Shown: piece by piece, positions 1 through 8,329 of the stretch
Layout: every line of letters begins with the position of its first letter
How positions within the stretch are numbered: position 1 is the first letter of the stretch
NCBI GenBank assembly: GCA_013139435.1
Contig: WTAW01000194.1
Coordinates: forward strand, 1 to 20,875
DNA from: Candidatus Aminicenantota bacterium
GTDB taxonomy: Bacteria > Acidobacteriota > Aminicenantia > Aminicenantales > Aminicenantaceae
Direction of reading: 5' to 3'
Length of the DNA: 20,875 bases
Notes under the pieces: model-generated
Seen by the model: the letters and a program-made list of their open reading frames with translations, nothing else
Database searches by the model: none
Told to the model about the DNA's origin: nothing
Translations under genes and position numbers: made by a program

Positions 1-113
1 TTCACGGACCGAGGTTATAGTAGCGGCGAGGAAGTGGCCCATGAAGCTGTAGTGAACTACCGCGAGTGGGCTACAACGAAGCCGATGCTGTGAGATCGGT
101 TCGCCCGAAGGGT
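1..113 (+). other. Foldable left-edge stretch, possible truncated gene end or structured RNA
   Basis: Two readings compete. First, frame 1 is open from the window edge to a TGA at 91-93, giving a 30-residue tail that ends in TTKPML. I do not recognise it. Second, the bases fold well: 34-41 pairs with 67-74 (8 bp with one G-U), enclosing a GTAG/CTAC hairpin with a TGAA loop (49-60). Next come a CCGAT/ATCGG hairpin (82-86 with 95-99) and a short CCC/GGG hairpin (104-112). Serial hairpins at the 3' end of a reading frame resemble the right end of an IS605-type tnpB element, where the gene tail doubles as omega RNA. That is only an inference by analogy. The gene, if any, starts outside the window. 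Confidence 0.25.
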
Positions 114-119
114 AAAAGA

Positions 120-176
120 TGCTGACATTATGATGTTTAAGATATTGAGTGTTTTTTAAATCTAAATATGTCAGCA
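120..176. repeat. 9-bp perfect inverted repeat upstream of polA
   Basis: TGCTGACAT at 120-128 is the exact reverse complement of ATGTCAGCA at 168-176. The 39-base spacer between them is AT-rich. It lies 36 bp before the polA start codon. It could be an operator, the base of a hairpin in an upstream transcript, or an element end. There is no T-run after it, so it is not a standard terminator. Confidence 0.4.
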
Positions 177-196
177 GCTTTTATGAATAATTCAGG

Positions 197-202
197 TATA
201 AT
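197..202 (+). promoter_or_regulatory. Candidate polA -10 element
   Basis: An exact TATAAT lies ten bases before the polA ATG. No convincing -35 hexamer sits 16-18 bp upstream. If it is used, the transcript would begin only a few bases before the start codon, so the mRNA would be nearly leaderless. That agrees with the lack of a spaced Shine-Dalgarno sequence (only AGAG touching the ATG). Confidence 0.35.
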
Positions 203-211
203 AAAAAAGAG

Positions 212-2887
212 ATGAAAAAGAAAAAACTAGTCCTCATCGATGGGTTCTGCCTGTTGTACCGCTCCTACTATGCCATTCGCTTCCTGACTAATTCCGATGG
301 ATTCCCGACCAACGCCATCTATGGTTTTATCATGACCCTGAAAAAATTAATGGATCAGGAAGATCCGGATTATCTTGGAATCGTATTCGACACCAAAGGG
401 CCGACGGCAAGGCACAAAATATACACAGAATACAAGGCGCACCGTAAGCCCATGCCCGAGGACCTCGTTGCCCAGATCCCTCCCCTGAAAAAGGTCCTCA
501 AAGCCATGAACATTCCAACATACGAGAACTCAGAGCATGAAGCGGATGATGTTCTGGGGACTTTTGCCCATCATGCATCCAAAAAGGACATCCAAACCGT
601 CATCGTTACGACCGATAAAGACCTCCTCCAGATGGTGGATCAAAACACATCGGTCTACAACCCAACAAAAGATCTTATCCTGGACGAAAAGGGTGTCAAG
701 GAGCATTTTGGAGTCGCCCCGTCTCAGATTATCGATGTCCTTGCTCTGTGGGGGGACTCCTCCGATAACATCCCCGGAGTTCCCGGGATCGGAGAGAAGA
801 CGGCCAAGTCGCTGATCTCCCGATTCGACTCACTCGACAACCTGCTGGAACACCTCTCCGACATAGAAAAGGAGAGCCTCAGAAAAAAGATAGAAAACCA
901 CCTTGATGAGCTCCATCTGAGCCTGCAGTTGGTCACGATCATTAAAGATCTTGACGTCGAGTTCAGCCCTCGCGAGCTGGCGCTTTCGCCGCCCAACACA
1001 GATGACCTTCTCGCCCTTTATCAAGAACTGGGCTTTTCCTCCCTCGTTTCCGAACACATCAAAACATCAGCTCCCGCGCAGAAAAACTATATCACAATCC
1101 TGGATAAGGACGTTTTGCTACAAGTGATTTCTCAGATCAAAAAGGCCGGTTATGTCGCCCTGGATACAGAAACAGACAGCCCTTATCCTGCCCGGGCACG
1201 CCTGATCGGGATGTCCTTTTCTGTGGAACCTCACCAAGCCTTCTACCTTCCCCTTCGGCACGATTACCCCAACGCTCCGGATCAAATCTCCAAGAAAAAA
1301 GCCTTCCAGCTTCTCGAAGGCGTTCTCACCGACCCCAAGATAAAAAAGATCGGCCAGAACATCAAATATGACTTTATCGTCCTCCACAGAGAGGGCATCA
1401 CTCTGGAGGGGATAGACTTGGATACCATGGTTCTCTCATATCTCTTGGAACCCAATTGGGGAAAACACAACCTGAACAAGCTGGCCACAACATATCTTCA
1501 GGTCGACACCATCCCTTACCATGAGATCGTAGGAAAGGGAAAGAACGAAGTCACCATGAACGTCTTGAGCATCGAAAAGGTGACACCCTACGCCTGTCAA
1601 GATGCAGATCTCGCCCTCCAATTGGGAACGTTGCTCTGGCCAAAAGTCAAAGAGAAAGGCGTTGACCAGCTCTATTTATCCCTAGAGCGTCCCCTCATCC
1701 AGGTCTTGGCGGACATGGAGATGTGGGGAGTCAGGATCGATCCCGAAGTCCTGAAGACCCTATCACAAGAACTCCAACAAGACCTCGCCATCCTCCAAAA
1801 GAAGATCTATGCGATCAGTCAAGAGGAATTCAACATCAACTCTCCCAAGCAGTTGGGAAACATCCTGTTCGAAAAGATGGGCATTCAGCCTTCGAGGAAA
1901 ACGCGGAAAACAAAGAGCTATTCTACCGATATGAGCGTGTTGCAAGAGCTGGCCAAGGATTATCCAATCGCCCAACACACGCTGGAATTCAGGAAGTTTA
2001 CCAAGCTGAAATCCACCTATTCCGACGCCCTCCCGCTCCTCATAAACCCGAACACTGGCCGGATCCATACCTCGTACAACCAGACTGTCGCAGCCACAGG
2101 AAGGCTGTCCAGCAGTGACCCGAACCTGCAAAATATCCCAGCAAGAGGTGAGCTGGGCAAAAGGTGCAGGCAGGCATTCATCCCCGACCCGGGAGATCTC
2201 TTTCTCTCTGCCGATTATTCCCAGATAGAGCTGAGGGTCTTGGCTCATCTCTCAGAAGACCCGGCGCTCATCGAAACCTTTCACCATGACCGGGATATCC
2301 ATCAGGATACGGCATTACAGGTGTTCGGTGAAACATCATCCCTCTTCCCTGAGGAACAGCGCAGGCGTGCAAAGATCATCAATTTTAGCATTATTTACGG
2401 CACCTCTGCCTTTTCCCTGGCAAAAGAGTTGGGCACATCAACGTCTGAAGCCCAGGAGTTTATCGACCTCTATTTCGAAAGATATCCGAAGGTCCGGGAA
2501 TTTTTAGAGACGTGCGTCACGGATGCCCAAACATCGGGCTTCTCTCAAACTCTATTCGGGAGGGTCCGGCCTGTCCCTGAACTCAAAAACGAGAACAGAA
2601 TGGTCCAGCAAGCCGGCCGCCGCATCGCCCTCAACACACCCATTCAAGGAACCGCTGCAGACCTCATAAAGAAAGCCATGATCGACATATGGGAGGAAAT
2701 GAAGAGCCGCAAGCTCAAGTCAAAGATGATCCTCCAGGTGCATGACGAGCTGGTTTTCGAAGTCCCTGAAAACGAGTGTGACCGAATAGAAACGCTGGTC
2801 CAAGACAAAATGGAGGAGGTCTTTCCTTTAAAAGTCCCTCTAAAGGTGCATTTAGGTTGGGGAATCAACTGGGCAGAAACCAAATAA
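212..2887 (+). CDS. polA: DNA polymerase I
   Basis: Full-length family A DNA polymerase of 891 residues. It fills gaps and removes RNA primers during Okazaki fragment maturation and repair. Three domains are visible. The N-terminal 5' nuclease (about 1-285) has D10, the acidic cluster EHEADD (108-113), TTDKD (133-137) and the helix-hairpin-helix GVPGIGEKTA (189-198). The 3'-5' exonuclease (about 290-485) keeps its metal ligands D318 and E320 in ALDTET, D387 in KYDF and Y460/D464. Proofreading is therefore probably active, unlike in Taq or Bacillus Pol I. The polymerase has motif A (DYSQIELR, D668), motif B (RRRAKIINFSIIYG, about 717-730) and motif C (QVHDELVF, H844-D845). The start at MKKKKLVLIDG is the usual one for the family, although the ribosome binding site is poor. 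A GNAT-like gene converges on its 3' end. Confidence 0.98.
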   Translation: MKKKKLVLIDGFCLLYRSYYAIRFLTNSDGFPTNAIYGFIMTLKKLMDQEDPDYLGIVFDTKGPTARHKIYTEYKAHRKPMPEDLVAQIPPLKKVLKAMNIPTYENSEHEADDVLGTFAHHASKKDIQTVIVTTDKDLLQMVDQNTSVYNPTKDLILDEKGVKEHFGVAPSQIIDVLALWGDSSDNIPGVPGIGEKTAKSLISRFDSLDNLLEHLSDIEKESLRKKIENHLDELHLSLQLVTIIKDLDVEFSPRELALSPPNTDDLLALYQELGFSSLVSEHIKTSAPAQKNYITILDKDVLLQVISQIKKAGYVALDTETDSPYPARARLIGMSFSVEPHQAFYLPLRHDYPNAPDQISKKKAFQLLEGVLTDPKIKKIGQNIKYDFIVLHREGITLEGIDLDTMVLSYLLEPNWGKHNLNKLATTYLQVDTIPYHEIVGKGKNEVTMNVLSIEKVTPYACQDADLALQLGTLLWPKVKEKGVDQLYLSLERPLIQVLADMEMWGVRIDPEVLKTLSQELQQDLAILQKKIYAISQEEFNINSPKQLGNILFEKMGIQPSRKTRKTKSYSTDMSVLQELAKDYPIAQHTLEFRKFTKLKSTYSDALPLLINPNTGRIHTSYNQTVAATGRLSSSDPNLQNIPARGELGKRCRQAFIPDPGDLFLSADYSQIELRVLAHLSEDPALIETFHHDRDIHQDTALQVFGETSSLFPEEQRRRAKIINFSIIYGTSAFSLAKELGTSTSEAQEFIDLYFERYPKVREFLETCVTDAQTSGFSQTLFGRVRPVPELKNENRMVQQAGRRIALNTPIQGTAADLIKKAMIDIWEEMKSRKLKSKMILQVHDELVFEVPENECDRIETLVQDKMEEVFPLKVPLKVHLGWGINWAETK

Positions 2888-2924
2888 TCCAGGTCCGAAA
2901 GGAACCAACAGACATTACGGAATT

Positions 2925-2946
2925 CTCTGAGGATGCGGCATCAGAG
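2925..2946. terminator. Hairpin between convergent genes, weak terminator candidate
   Basis: CTCTGA (2925-2930) and TCAGAG (2941-2946) form a perfect 6-bp stem around a 10-base loop. It lies between the polA stop and the end of the convergent GNAT gene, and overlaps the latter's stop codon. Neither strand has an immediate T-run, so intrinsic termination is uncertain. A small GGTCC-GAAA-GGAACC hairpin lies just upstream, near 2892-2906. Confidence 0.25.
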
Positions 2947-4065
2947 GGATTTCTGGTAAACGCGGAATTTTTTGTAGATCTTTCCCCCCATCTTTTCCAT
3001 CTCCGCTCTCACCTTGACATTCTCCTCCATCTCGTGGTGGGTGTCCATCATTTCCATACCCGCCTCACGAACGGTCATGATCATCTTGACGCCCATCAAG
3101 ACATCAAGACCGAGGCCTCGATACTTTTCCTTGATCGCTCCGAGCAGAAGGTCCAGCTGCTTGGTTTTTTTTGCCGCTCTTAGGATCTTGAGAAATCCAA
3201 AAGGAAAGAGCCTGCCTCGTGCTCTCTGAATGCCTTCGGTCATATCAGGGATGCCCACGACAAAGGCGACGAGCTTGCCGTCTTTTTGGACCGCTTTAAC
3301 GAACCTGGGATCGAGCACAGGATAATACCGCTTGGTCAACTCTTCCATCTCTTTCTCATCAAGGGGAGCATACCCGTAGATGTTGCTCTCTGTATAACAT
3401 TCATTCATGAGGCGGAGGACGGGTTTTATCCACGGCTTGAGTTTTCTCTTATTCTTAAATTCCAGGACTTCAAAATTCCCCTTCTTCTTCATCCGTTCAT
3501 AGATCTTTTTGTAAAACTCGGGCAACTCCTTGGGAATATCAAGTTTGTAAACAAAATAATCCACATCTTTGATATAGCCCAGCTCCTCAACCAGCCGGGG
3601 CATCCATTCGAAGTTACAGTAGGTTGCGATAGTGGCGCGGTTTTCAAAGCCTTCGATCAGAAATCCCTCAGGATCTTGATCTGTAAAGCCATAGGGCCCG
3701 ATGACTTTTGTCATGCCGTGTCCCCGAGCCCATTCTTCCACCCGGTCGAGAAGCACGCGAACGACCTCTTCATCTTCCCATGTTTCCAAGTAGCCAAAGC
3801 GGGCTGTCTTCTCATCCCTGATCTCATTATACCTTTTGTTGATCACACCCATGATCCTGCCAACAGGCTGGCCATCTTTGGAGGCGAGAAGCAGGATGAC
3901 ATCACAGTGAGTGAATGACCTGTTCTTCTTTGGGTCGAAATACTTCCACTCATCGACGTAGATAGGGGGAACCCAGGTTGTGTGGTTGTGGTGTATCTTT
4001 TCGGGAAGAAAAATAAACTCTTTGAGATCCTTCCTCTTCGTAACTTCCCTGATTACAACATCCAT
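2941..4065 (-). CDS. GNAT-like acyltransferase family protein
   Basis: A 374-residue cytoplasmic protein with no signal peptide or membrane segment. It resembles the long GNAT-superfamily proteins that genomes annotate as N-acetyltransferase-like or hypothetical. Visible hallmarks are WVPPIYVDEW near the N terminus (31-40) and a central GNAT-like strand and loop with QPVGRIMGVINKRYNE (about 66-81). The block after it, GYLETWEDEE (91-100), is followed by a helix and then KVIGPYGFTDQDPEGFLIEGF (about 120-140). The C-terminal half probably holds a second, degenerate GNAT fold that includes KEKYRGLGLDVLMG. The substrate is unknown. The ATG at 4065 is preceded by a reasonable -10 but a poor Shine-Dalgarno. 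It stands alone on the minus strand, convergent with polA and divergent from rnf. Confidence 0.75.
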   Translation of the reverse strand: MDVVIREVTKRKDLKEFIFLPEKIHHNHTTWVPPIYVDEWKYFDPKKNRSFTHCDVILLLASKDGQPVGRIMGVINKRYNEIRDEKTARFGYLETWEDEEVVRVLLDRVEEWARGHGMTKVIGPYGFTDQDPEGFLIEGFENRATIATYCNFEWMPRLVEELGYIKDVDYFVYKLDIPKELPEFYKKIYERMKKKGNFEVLEFKNKRKLKPWIKPVLRLMNECYTESNIYGYAPLDEKEMEELTKRYYPVLDPRFVKAVQKDGKLVAFVVGIPDMTEGIQRARGRLFPFGFLKILRAAKKTKQLDLLLGAIKEKYRGLGLDVLMGVKMIMTVREAGMEMMDTHHEMEENVKVRAEMEKMGGKIYKKFRVYQKSL

Positions 4066-4104
4066 TTTTATTCTTTGAGAAACACGTTTACAAATTTGCC
4101 CTAT

Positions 4105-4110
4105 ATTATA
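4105..4110 (-). promoter_or_regulatory. Candidate -10 for the GNAT-like gene
   Basis: On the minus strand the bases 4110 to 4105 read TATAAT exactly, about 40 bp before the start codon at 4065. The -35 region is AT-rich but poor (TTATAA at about 4133-4128). The surrounding 4101-4135 stretch is very AT-rich. Confidence 0.4.
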
Positions 4111-4192
4111 CTATAAAAAAAATTTATTTATAACGATTAAAGCGAATAATCAAGCATAACCGAAATGGGCATGGGATCAAGCGATTTTAGTG

Positions 4193-4220
4193 TTGACAAT
4201 TCCAATTAAGAATTAATACA
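4193..4220 (+). promoter_or_regulatory. Candidate promoter of the rnf operon
   Basis: A perfect TTGACA at 4193-4198 is followed, 15-16 bp later, by a weak -10 (TAATAC, 4214-4219). Transcription would start near 4226, giving a leader of about 27 bases before the rnfC ATG at 4253. The Shine-Dalgarno is weak (GAG at 4245-4247). No obvious operator was seen. The same 187-bp gap carries the divergent promoter for the GNAT-like gene. Confidence 0.45.
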
Positions 4221-4252
4221 CTTGACTCGCGGTTCTGGCCACTTGAGATCAT

Positions 4253-5584
4253 ATGAGACGAAAAACCTTCCCCCATGGGATACATCCTCCTGAATACAAA
4301 TCTTTAACGGAAGCAAAGGCACTAGAGGCTATGCCCCCTCCAGAAAAGGTCAGCATTCCTCTCCTCCAGCACTTTGGGAGTCCCGCAAAACCGCTGGTGA
4401 AAAAAGGAGAGGAGGTAAGCCTCGGACAAAAAATCGGGGAGAGCACCGCCCTATTTTCTGCGAGCGTCCACGCCAGTGTATCCGGCAAAGTCCTTTCCGT
4501 GGATGGCGTCCATCATCCATTAGGCAAGCCTATACCCGCTGTGACTATTGCCAACGACGGCGAAGATCGCCCGGCCCCGGAGATACAGGGATCTGCAGAC
4601 CCTTTGAGCCTTGATCCCGAAACGATCTGTCAAATCGTCAAAGAGGCCGGAATCGTCGGCCTCGGCGGCGCCGCTTTTCCGACGGCGGTGAAACTCAGCC
4701 CACCAAAGGATAAGCCTATCGACACCGTGATCATCAACGGATGTGAATGTGAGCCCGTGCTGACAGCGGACCACAGGGTCATGCTGGAGTATACCGAAGA
4801 TATCCTGAGAGGAGCAGAACTCGTTCGCAAAGCAGCGGGTGCGGAACGAACGATCATTGGGATTGAAGACAACAAAAAAGATGCCGTGAGGGCCTTCTTG
4901 GAGGTGATGGATAACGGCTCTGCCGAAATTGTCCTGTTGAAGACAAAATATCCCCAGGGAGCGGAAAAAAACCTTATTAATGCCATCCTCGGGCGGGAAG
5001 TTCCGCGCGGTGGGCTTCCCTTTGATGTTGGAGTTGTGGTCCAGAACGTGGGGACGGCAAAAGCAATCTGGGATGCCGTGAAGTTCGGCAAACCTCTCTA
5101 TGAAAGGGCCCTGACCGCCGCAGGAGAGGGAGTCCGCGAGCCAAAAAATCTTATGGTCAGGATCGGAACGCCCTTCCAGGATGTTCTCGATTTCTGTGGT
5201 GGAATCGAGGACAACACAAACGTTCTGATAATGGGAGGGCCGATGATGGGCCTCTCTCAATGGTCTCCGGATGTCCCTGTCATTAAGGGAACCTCGGGCA
5301 TCTTGGCCTGGACAGTACCAGTCCCGCCGATGGAGCACAGTTGCATCCGCTGCTCACGGTGTGTGGACCACTGCCCGATGAGGCTTGTCCCCACCCAGCT
5401 TATGAAGTATGTCAAATACGAATTCCTCTCGGACGCTGAGAATTGGGGAATCCTGGACTGTGTGGAATGCGGCAGCTGTCAGTATATCTGTCCCGCAGCG
5501 ATTCCTTTGGTCCATTGGATCCGCCTTGGAAAAAACCAGGTCATGGGATTGAAACGGAAGAAGAGTGCCAACAATGCCGAATAG
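4253..5584 (+). CDS. rnfC: Rnf complex subunit C (NADH-binding, FMN and Fe-S protein)
   Basis: A 443-residue peripheral subunit on the cytoplasmic side of the Rnf complex. In the family it binds NADH and FMN and exchanges electrons with the membrane-embedded subunits. It starts with the usual RnfC N-terminal barrel-like domain (HPPEYK at 11-16). The nucleotide/FMN region follows, with GLGGAAFPT (136-144) and GCECEP (163-168). The C terminus has two [4Fe-4S] motifs, C364-x2-C367-x2-C370-x3-C374 and C403-x2-C406-x2-C409-x3-C413. It is the short form, lacking the long repeat-rich tail of enteric RsxC. It is the first gene of the operon, and its end overlaps rnfD. Confidence 0.97.
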   Translation: MRRKTFPHGIHPPEYKSLTEAKALEAMPPPEKVSIPLLQHFGSPAKPLVKKGEEVSLGQKIGESTALFSASVHASVSGKVLSVDGVHHPLGKPIPAVTIANDGEDRPAPEIQGSADPLSLDPETICQIVKEAGIVGLGGAAFPTAVKLSPPKDKPIDTVIINGCECEPVLTADHRVMLEYTEDILRGAELVRKAAGAERTIIGIEDNKKDAVRAFLEVMDNGSAEIVLLKTKYPQGAEKNLINAILGREVPRGGLPFDVGVVVQNVGTAKAIWDAVKFGKPLYERALTAAGEGVREPKNLMVRIGTPFQDVLDFCGGIEDNTNVLIMGGPMMGLSQWSPDVPVIKGTSGILAWTVPVPPMEHSCIRCSRCVDHCPMRLVPTQLMKYVKYEFLSDAENWGILDCVECGSCQYICPAAIPLVHWIRLGKNQVMGLKRKKSANNAE

Positions 5585-6551
5585 CGAATACATGATCCGT
5601 TCCTCCCCCCACTTTAAGGACAAAGATTCTGTCCCTAAAATCATGTATACCGTCATTATTGCACTTCTTCCCGCAGTGTTTACCTCTGTATACTACTTCA
5701 GACTCAAGGCCGTTGTTCTTTACTTCGCCTGCCTGGTGGCCTGTCTGGCGACGGAAGCGATCTTCCTCTGGGTCAGGAAGAAGCCCTTCCAATCCCTTTG
5801 GGATGGGTCGGCTGCGATCACGGCATTGCTTCTGGCGATGACTTTACCCCCCGATCTTTCCTTGGATCTGGCTGTCATCGGTTCGGTCGTTGCCATCGCA
5901 ATAGGAAAGCAGGTTTTTGGAGGTTTGGGATATAATATCTTCAACCCGGCACTGGTCGGAAGGGCTTTTATCCAGACGGCCTTCCCCGTGGCCATGACTA
6001 CATGGATCCCTCCTGTGACTCTACACGTGGACACGGCGACTTTTGCTACGCCTCTGGGCAATCTCAAGTTCCAGGATGCTGTAGTCCAGGGGACACTCGC
6101 CCCTCTCAAAGACCTCCTCTTGGGAAATACCGGGGGGTGTTTGGGAGAGACCTCTGCTGTCGCCCTCTTCATCGGCGCATTGATTCTGCTCACCAAAAAG
6201 ACAATCAACTGGCGGATCCCTGTCGGGATCATCCTGGCCCTGAGTGTTTTTACAGGATTATTCTGGCTCGTGAACCCCAATAAATTCGCTACTCCTGTTT
6301 TCCATATCTTAGCGGGAGGCCTCCTGATCGGAGCCTTTTTTATGGCCACCGATATGGTGACCTCACCCATCACACCCAGGGGCACCTGGATCTATGCGCT
6401 CGGGATAGGTCTTATGGTGGGCCTGATACGCCTGTTCGGAGGATTCGCAGAGGGAGTGATGTATTCGATTCTCTTCATGAACACCATTGTCCCGCTTCTC
6501 AATCGCTCCTTCCGGCCACGCATTCTCGGAGAAAGGAGGAAGCCCCAATGA
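5574..6551 (+). CDS. rnfD: Rnf complex subunit D (membrane, covalent FMN)
   Basis: Integral membrane subunit with many hydrophobic helices, of the NqrB/RnfD family, expected to carry FMN linked to a threonine. The frame is open from a GTG at 5565. The ATG at 5574 is better spaced from the purine-rich GGAAGAAGAG before it, so I use it (325 residues). The acceptor motif is FATPL, with the threonine at position 162 counted from the GTG. The usual motif has Gly where this has Phe (SGATPL-type). Other family blocks are DGSAAITALLLAMTLPP (80-96) and GGLGYNIFNPALVGRAF (119-135). It overlaps rnfC by 11 bp and rnfG by 4 bp (ATGA). Confidence 0.96.
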   Translation: MPNSEYMIRSSPHFKDKDSVPKIMYTVIIALLPAVFTSVYYFRLKAVVLYFACLVACLATEAIFLWVRKKPFQSLWDGSAAITALLLAMTLPPDLSLDLAVIGSVVAIAIGKQVFGGLGYNIFNPALVGRAFIQTAFPVAMTTWIPPVTLHVDTATFATPLGNLKFQDAVVQGTLAPLKDLLLGNTGGCLGETSAVALFIGALILLTKKTINWRIPVGIILALSVFTGLFWLVNPNKFATPVFHILAGGLLIGAFFMATDMVTSPITPRGTWIYALGIGLMVGLIRLFGGFAEGVMYSILFMNTIVPLLNRSFRPRILGERRKPQ

Positions 6552-7153
6552 GCCTTTCCTCCAGAATGATCCTCGTCCTCACTACTGTCGGGTTGATCTC
6601 CGGAGGATTTCTTGCCGGCGTGGCAAAGCTGACCAAGGAACGGATCGCGCTCAACATCCAGGCAGAGATCGAAGAGGCTATCAAGATCGTTGTCGACGAC
6701 GCAGAGGTCAGCACTGTATTGTATGAAGAGGAAGACCTGGTCATCTACAGGGAGATGGAAGACGATGGTCAGCTCGCAGGATATGCCATTCAGGCGACGG
6801 GCGTGGGTTTCCAGGATAAGATCACCCTGATGTTTGGATTGGATGAAACGCTGACAAAGATCACCGGCCTGACCATCATAGACCAAAAAGAAACTCCTGG
6901 TTTGGGCGCCAAGATCACAGGATGGGATGCCTTCCTCCAGTTTTGGGAAGACAGGGATGCGACCGGCTTGCTCATCCTGCGAAAGCCTCCGGTCCGCACG
7001 CCCTCAGAGCTTCTGGCTACAGAAATAAACTCCATCACAGCCGCAACGATTTCCTCAAGAAAAGTTCTGGAGATCGTCAATCTTTCTCTTGAAAAAGTGA
7101 GAGGGCTCATAGCGGAGGGAAAGATCCCAAGCGAGGAACACGATGACCACTAA
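6548..7153 (+). CDS. rnfG: Rnf complex subunit G (covalent FMN)
   Basis: A 201-residue subunit with one N-terminal membrane helix (about 7-27) and an extracytoplasmic FMN-binding domain. FMN is normally joined by ApbE to a Thr in a D-x-x-S/T-G-A-T motif. Here the motif reads NSITAATISS (161-170), with T167 as the likely acceptor, so Asp and Gly are replaced by Asn and Ala. The family block KETPGLGAKI (114-123) is intact. The Shine-Dalgarno AGGAGG lies 8 bp before the ATG. The gene overlaps rnfD by 4 bp and rnfE by 11 bp, which points to translational coupling. Confidence 0.96.
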   Translation: MSLSSRMILVLTTVGLISGGFLAGVAKLTKERIALNIQAEIEEAIKIVVDDAEVSTVLYEEEDLVIYREMEDDGQLAGYAIQATGVGFQDKITLMFGLDETLTKITGLTIIDQKETPGLGAKITGWDAFLQFWEDRDATGLLILRKPPVRTPSELLATEINSITAATISSRKVLEIVNLSLEKVRGLIAEGKIPSEEHDDH

Positions 7154-7751
7154 AACCATCCGAGCAGAATACCTCAAGGGACTGTGGGATGAGAATCCCG
7201 TTCTCAGGCAGCTCCTCGGCCTGTGCCCGACGCTGGCGGTCACGGGAACCGTCATCACGGGGCTGGCCATGGGGCTGGCCACAACTTTCGTGCTGATCCT
7301 CAGTTCGCTCGTGGTCTCATCGATCAAAAAGCTCATTCCCGCTCAGGTCCGCATCGCCACATACATCGTTGTTATCGCCAGTTTCGTAACCATCGCCGAC
7401 CAATTCCTGAAGGCTTTTTTCTATCCCATCTCGGAGGCCCTGGGTCCCTATGTCCCACTCATCGTGGTCAATTGTATCATCCTCGGCCGCCAGGAAGCCT
7501 TTTCATCGCGGAATTCTATCGGCCGGTCGTTGATCGACGCCCTGGGCATGAGCACAGGGTTTCTCCTGGCCCTTCTTGTTCTCAGCTCCATTAGGGAAAT
7601 CCTGGGAGCGGGAACATTTCTCGGATACCAGGTTATGGGCCCCTGGTTTAAGCCCTGGATCATCATGATCCTTCCTGCAGGCGCCTTTATCACTTTGGGA
7701 ATCCTTCTCGGGATCGCACTGAAGATCGAGAGCAAGACAAAGAGGAGTTGA
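7143..7751 (+). CDS. rnfE: Rnf complex subunit E (membrane)
   Basis: A 202-residue integral membrane protein of the RnfA/RnfE (NqrD/E) family with about six helices. The N-terminal LWDENPVLRQLLGLCPTLAV block and the VNCIILGR motif are diagnostic. C28 and C111 are the two cysteines that in this family help hold the iron-sulfur cluster shared between RnfA and RnfE inside the membrane. The start ATG has GAGGA 5 bp upstream (7133-7137). It is the pseudosymmetric partner of the RnfA encoded next. Confidence 0.96.
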   Translation: MTTKTIRAEYLKGLWDENPVLRQLLGLCPTLAVTGTVITGLAMGLATTFVLILSSLVVSSIKKLIPAQVRIATYIVVIASFVTIADQFLKAFFYPISEALGPYVPLIVVNCIILGRQEAFSSRNSIGRSLIDALGMSTGFLLALLVLSSIREILGAGTFLGYQVMGPWFKPWIIMILPAGAFITLGILLGIALKIESKTKRS

Positions 7752-7753
7752 AC

Positions 7754-8329
7754 GTGGAATTGATTGCCATCTTCATTTCTGCAGTACTCGTGCAGAACTT
7801 TGTCCTGTATTACTTCCTCGGTATCTGCCCTTTCCTGGGCGTGAGCAAAAAAATAGACTCCGCTCTTTCCATGGGCCTGGCCGTTACTTTTGTCATGTCC
7901 ATAACAGCCGTGGTGTCCTGGTTGATCAATAACTTGATCCTCATCCCGTACGACCTGGGATATCTTCAGATCGTTTCTTTCATTCTTGTGATCGCGTCGC
8001 TCGTCCAACTGGTCGAGATGTTCATCCGAAAGATCAGCCCTCCCCTTTATCAGGCGCTGGGCATTTATCTTCCATTGATTACCACCAACTGTGCCATCAT
8101 GGGCTTGGCCCTGATCGCAGCATTAAACGGATACAGCTTTGTGGAAACCGTGATTTTCGGTTTTGGGTCAGGGATAGGATTTACCCTGGCCATCGTGCTG
8201 ATGGCCGGAATCCGGGAGCAACTGGACCTGTCCGACGTCCCCGAACCGCTAAAAGGAGCGGGAATCGCCCTCATTGTCGCCGGGATCATGGCGTTGGCTT
8301 TTAACGGATTCATAGGAATGCTGACATGA
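7754..8329 (+). CDS. rnfA: Rnf complex subunit A (membrane)
   Basis: Integral membrane subunit, homologous to RnfE but in inverted topology. The core motif FLGICPFLGVSKK and the TTNCAIMG motif place cysteines at positions 25 and 113, for the cluster shared with RnfE. The frame is open from a TTG at 7748, but AGGAG (7743-7747) touches that codon and is 6 bp from the GTG at 7754. I therefore take GTG as the start (191 residues). The gap to the rnfE stop is then 2 bp. The end overlaps rnfB by 4 bp (ATGA). Confidence 0.95.
   Translation: MELIAIFISAVLVQNFVLYYFLGICPFLGVSKKIDSALSMGLAVTFVMSITAVVSWLINNLILIPYDLGYLQIVSFILVIASLVQLVEMFIRKISPPLYQALGIYLPLITTNCAIMGLALIAALNGYSFVETVIFGFGSGIGFTLAIVLMAGIREQLDLSDVPEPLKGAGIALIVAGIMALAFNGFIGMLT

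Noticed and set aside
14..30. 23S rRNA fragment (GTAGCGGCGAG resembles a conserved rRNA segment)
   Set aside because: The match is only about a dozen bases and the surrounding sequence does not follow rRNA. An open frame and different hairpins cover it.
70..113. Group II intron domain V/VI at the left edge
   Set aside because: The CCGAT/ATCGG hairpin is too short and lacks the catalytic triad and the bulged-stem pattern of domain V.
3286..3918. Long plus-strand frame opposite the GNAT-like gene
   Set aside because: It is antisense to a gene with clear family motifs, has no ribosome binding site and shows no domain features.
4520..5338. Long minus-strand frame within rnfC
   Set aside because: It is the complement of the conserved RnfC coding region, and its sequence has no family features.
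7748..7753. TTG at 7748 as the rnfA start
   Set aside because: The AGGAG motif touches this codon, leaving no spacing. The GTG six bases downstream is correctly spaced.
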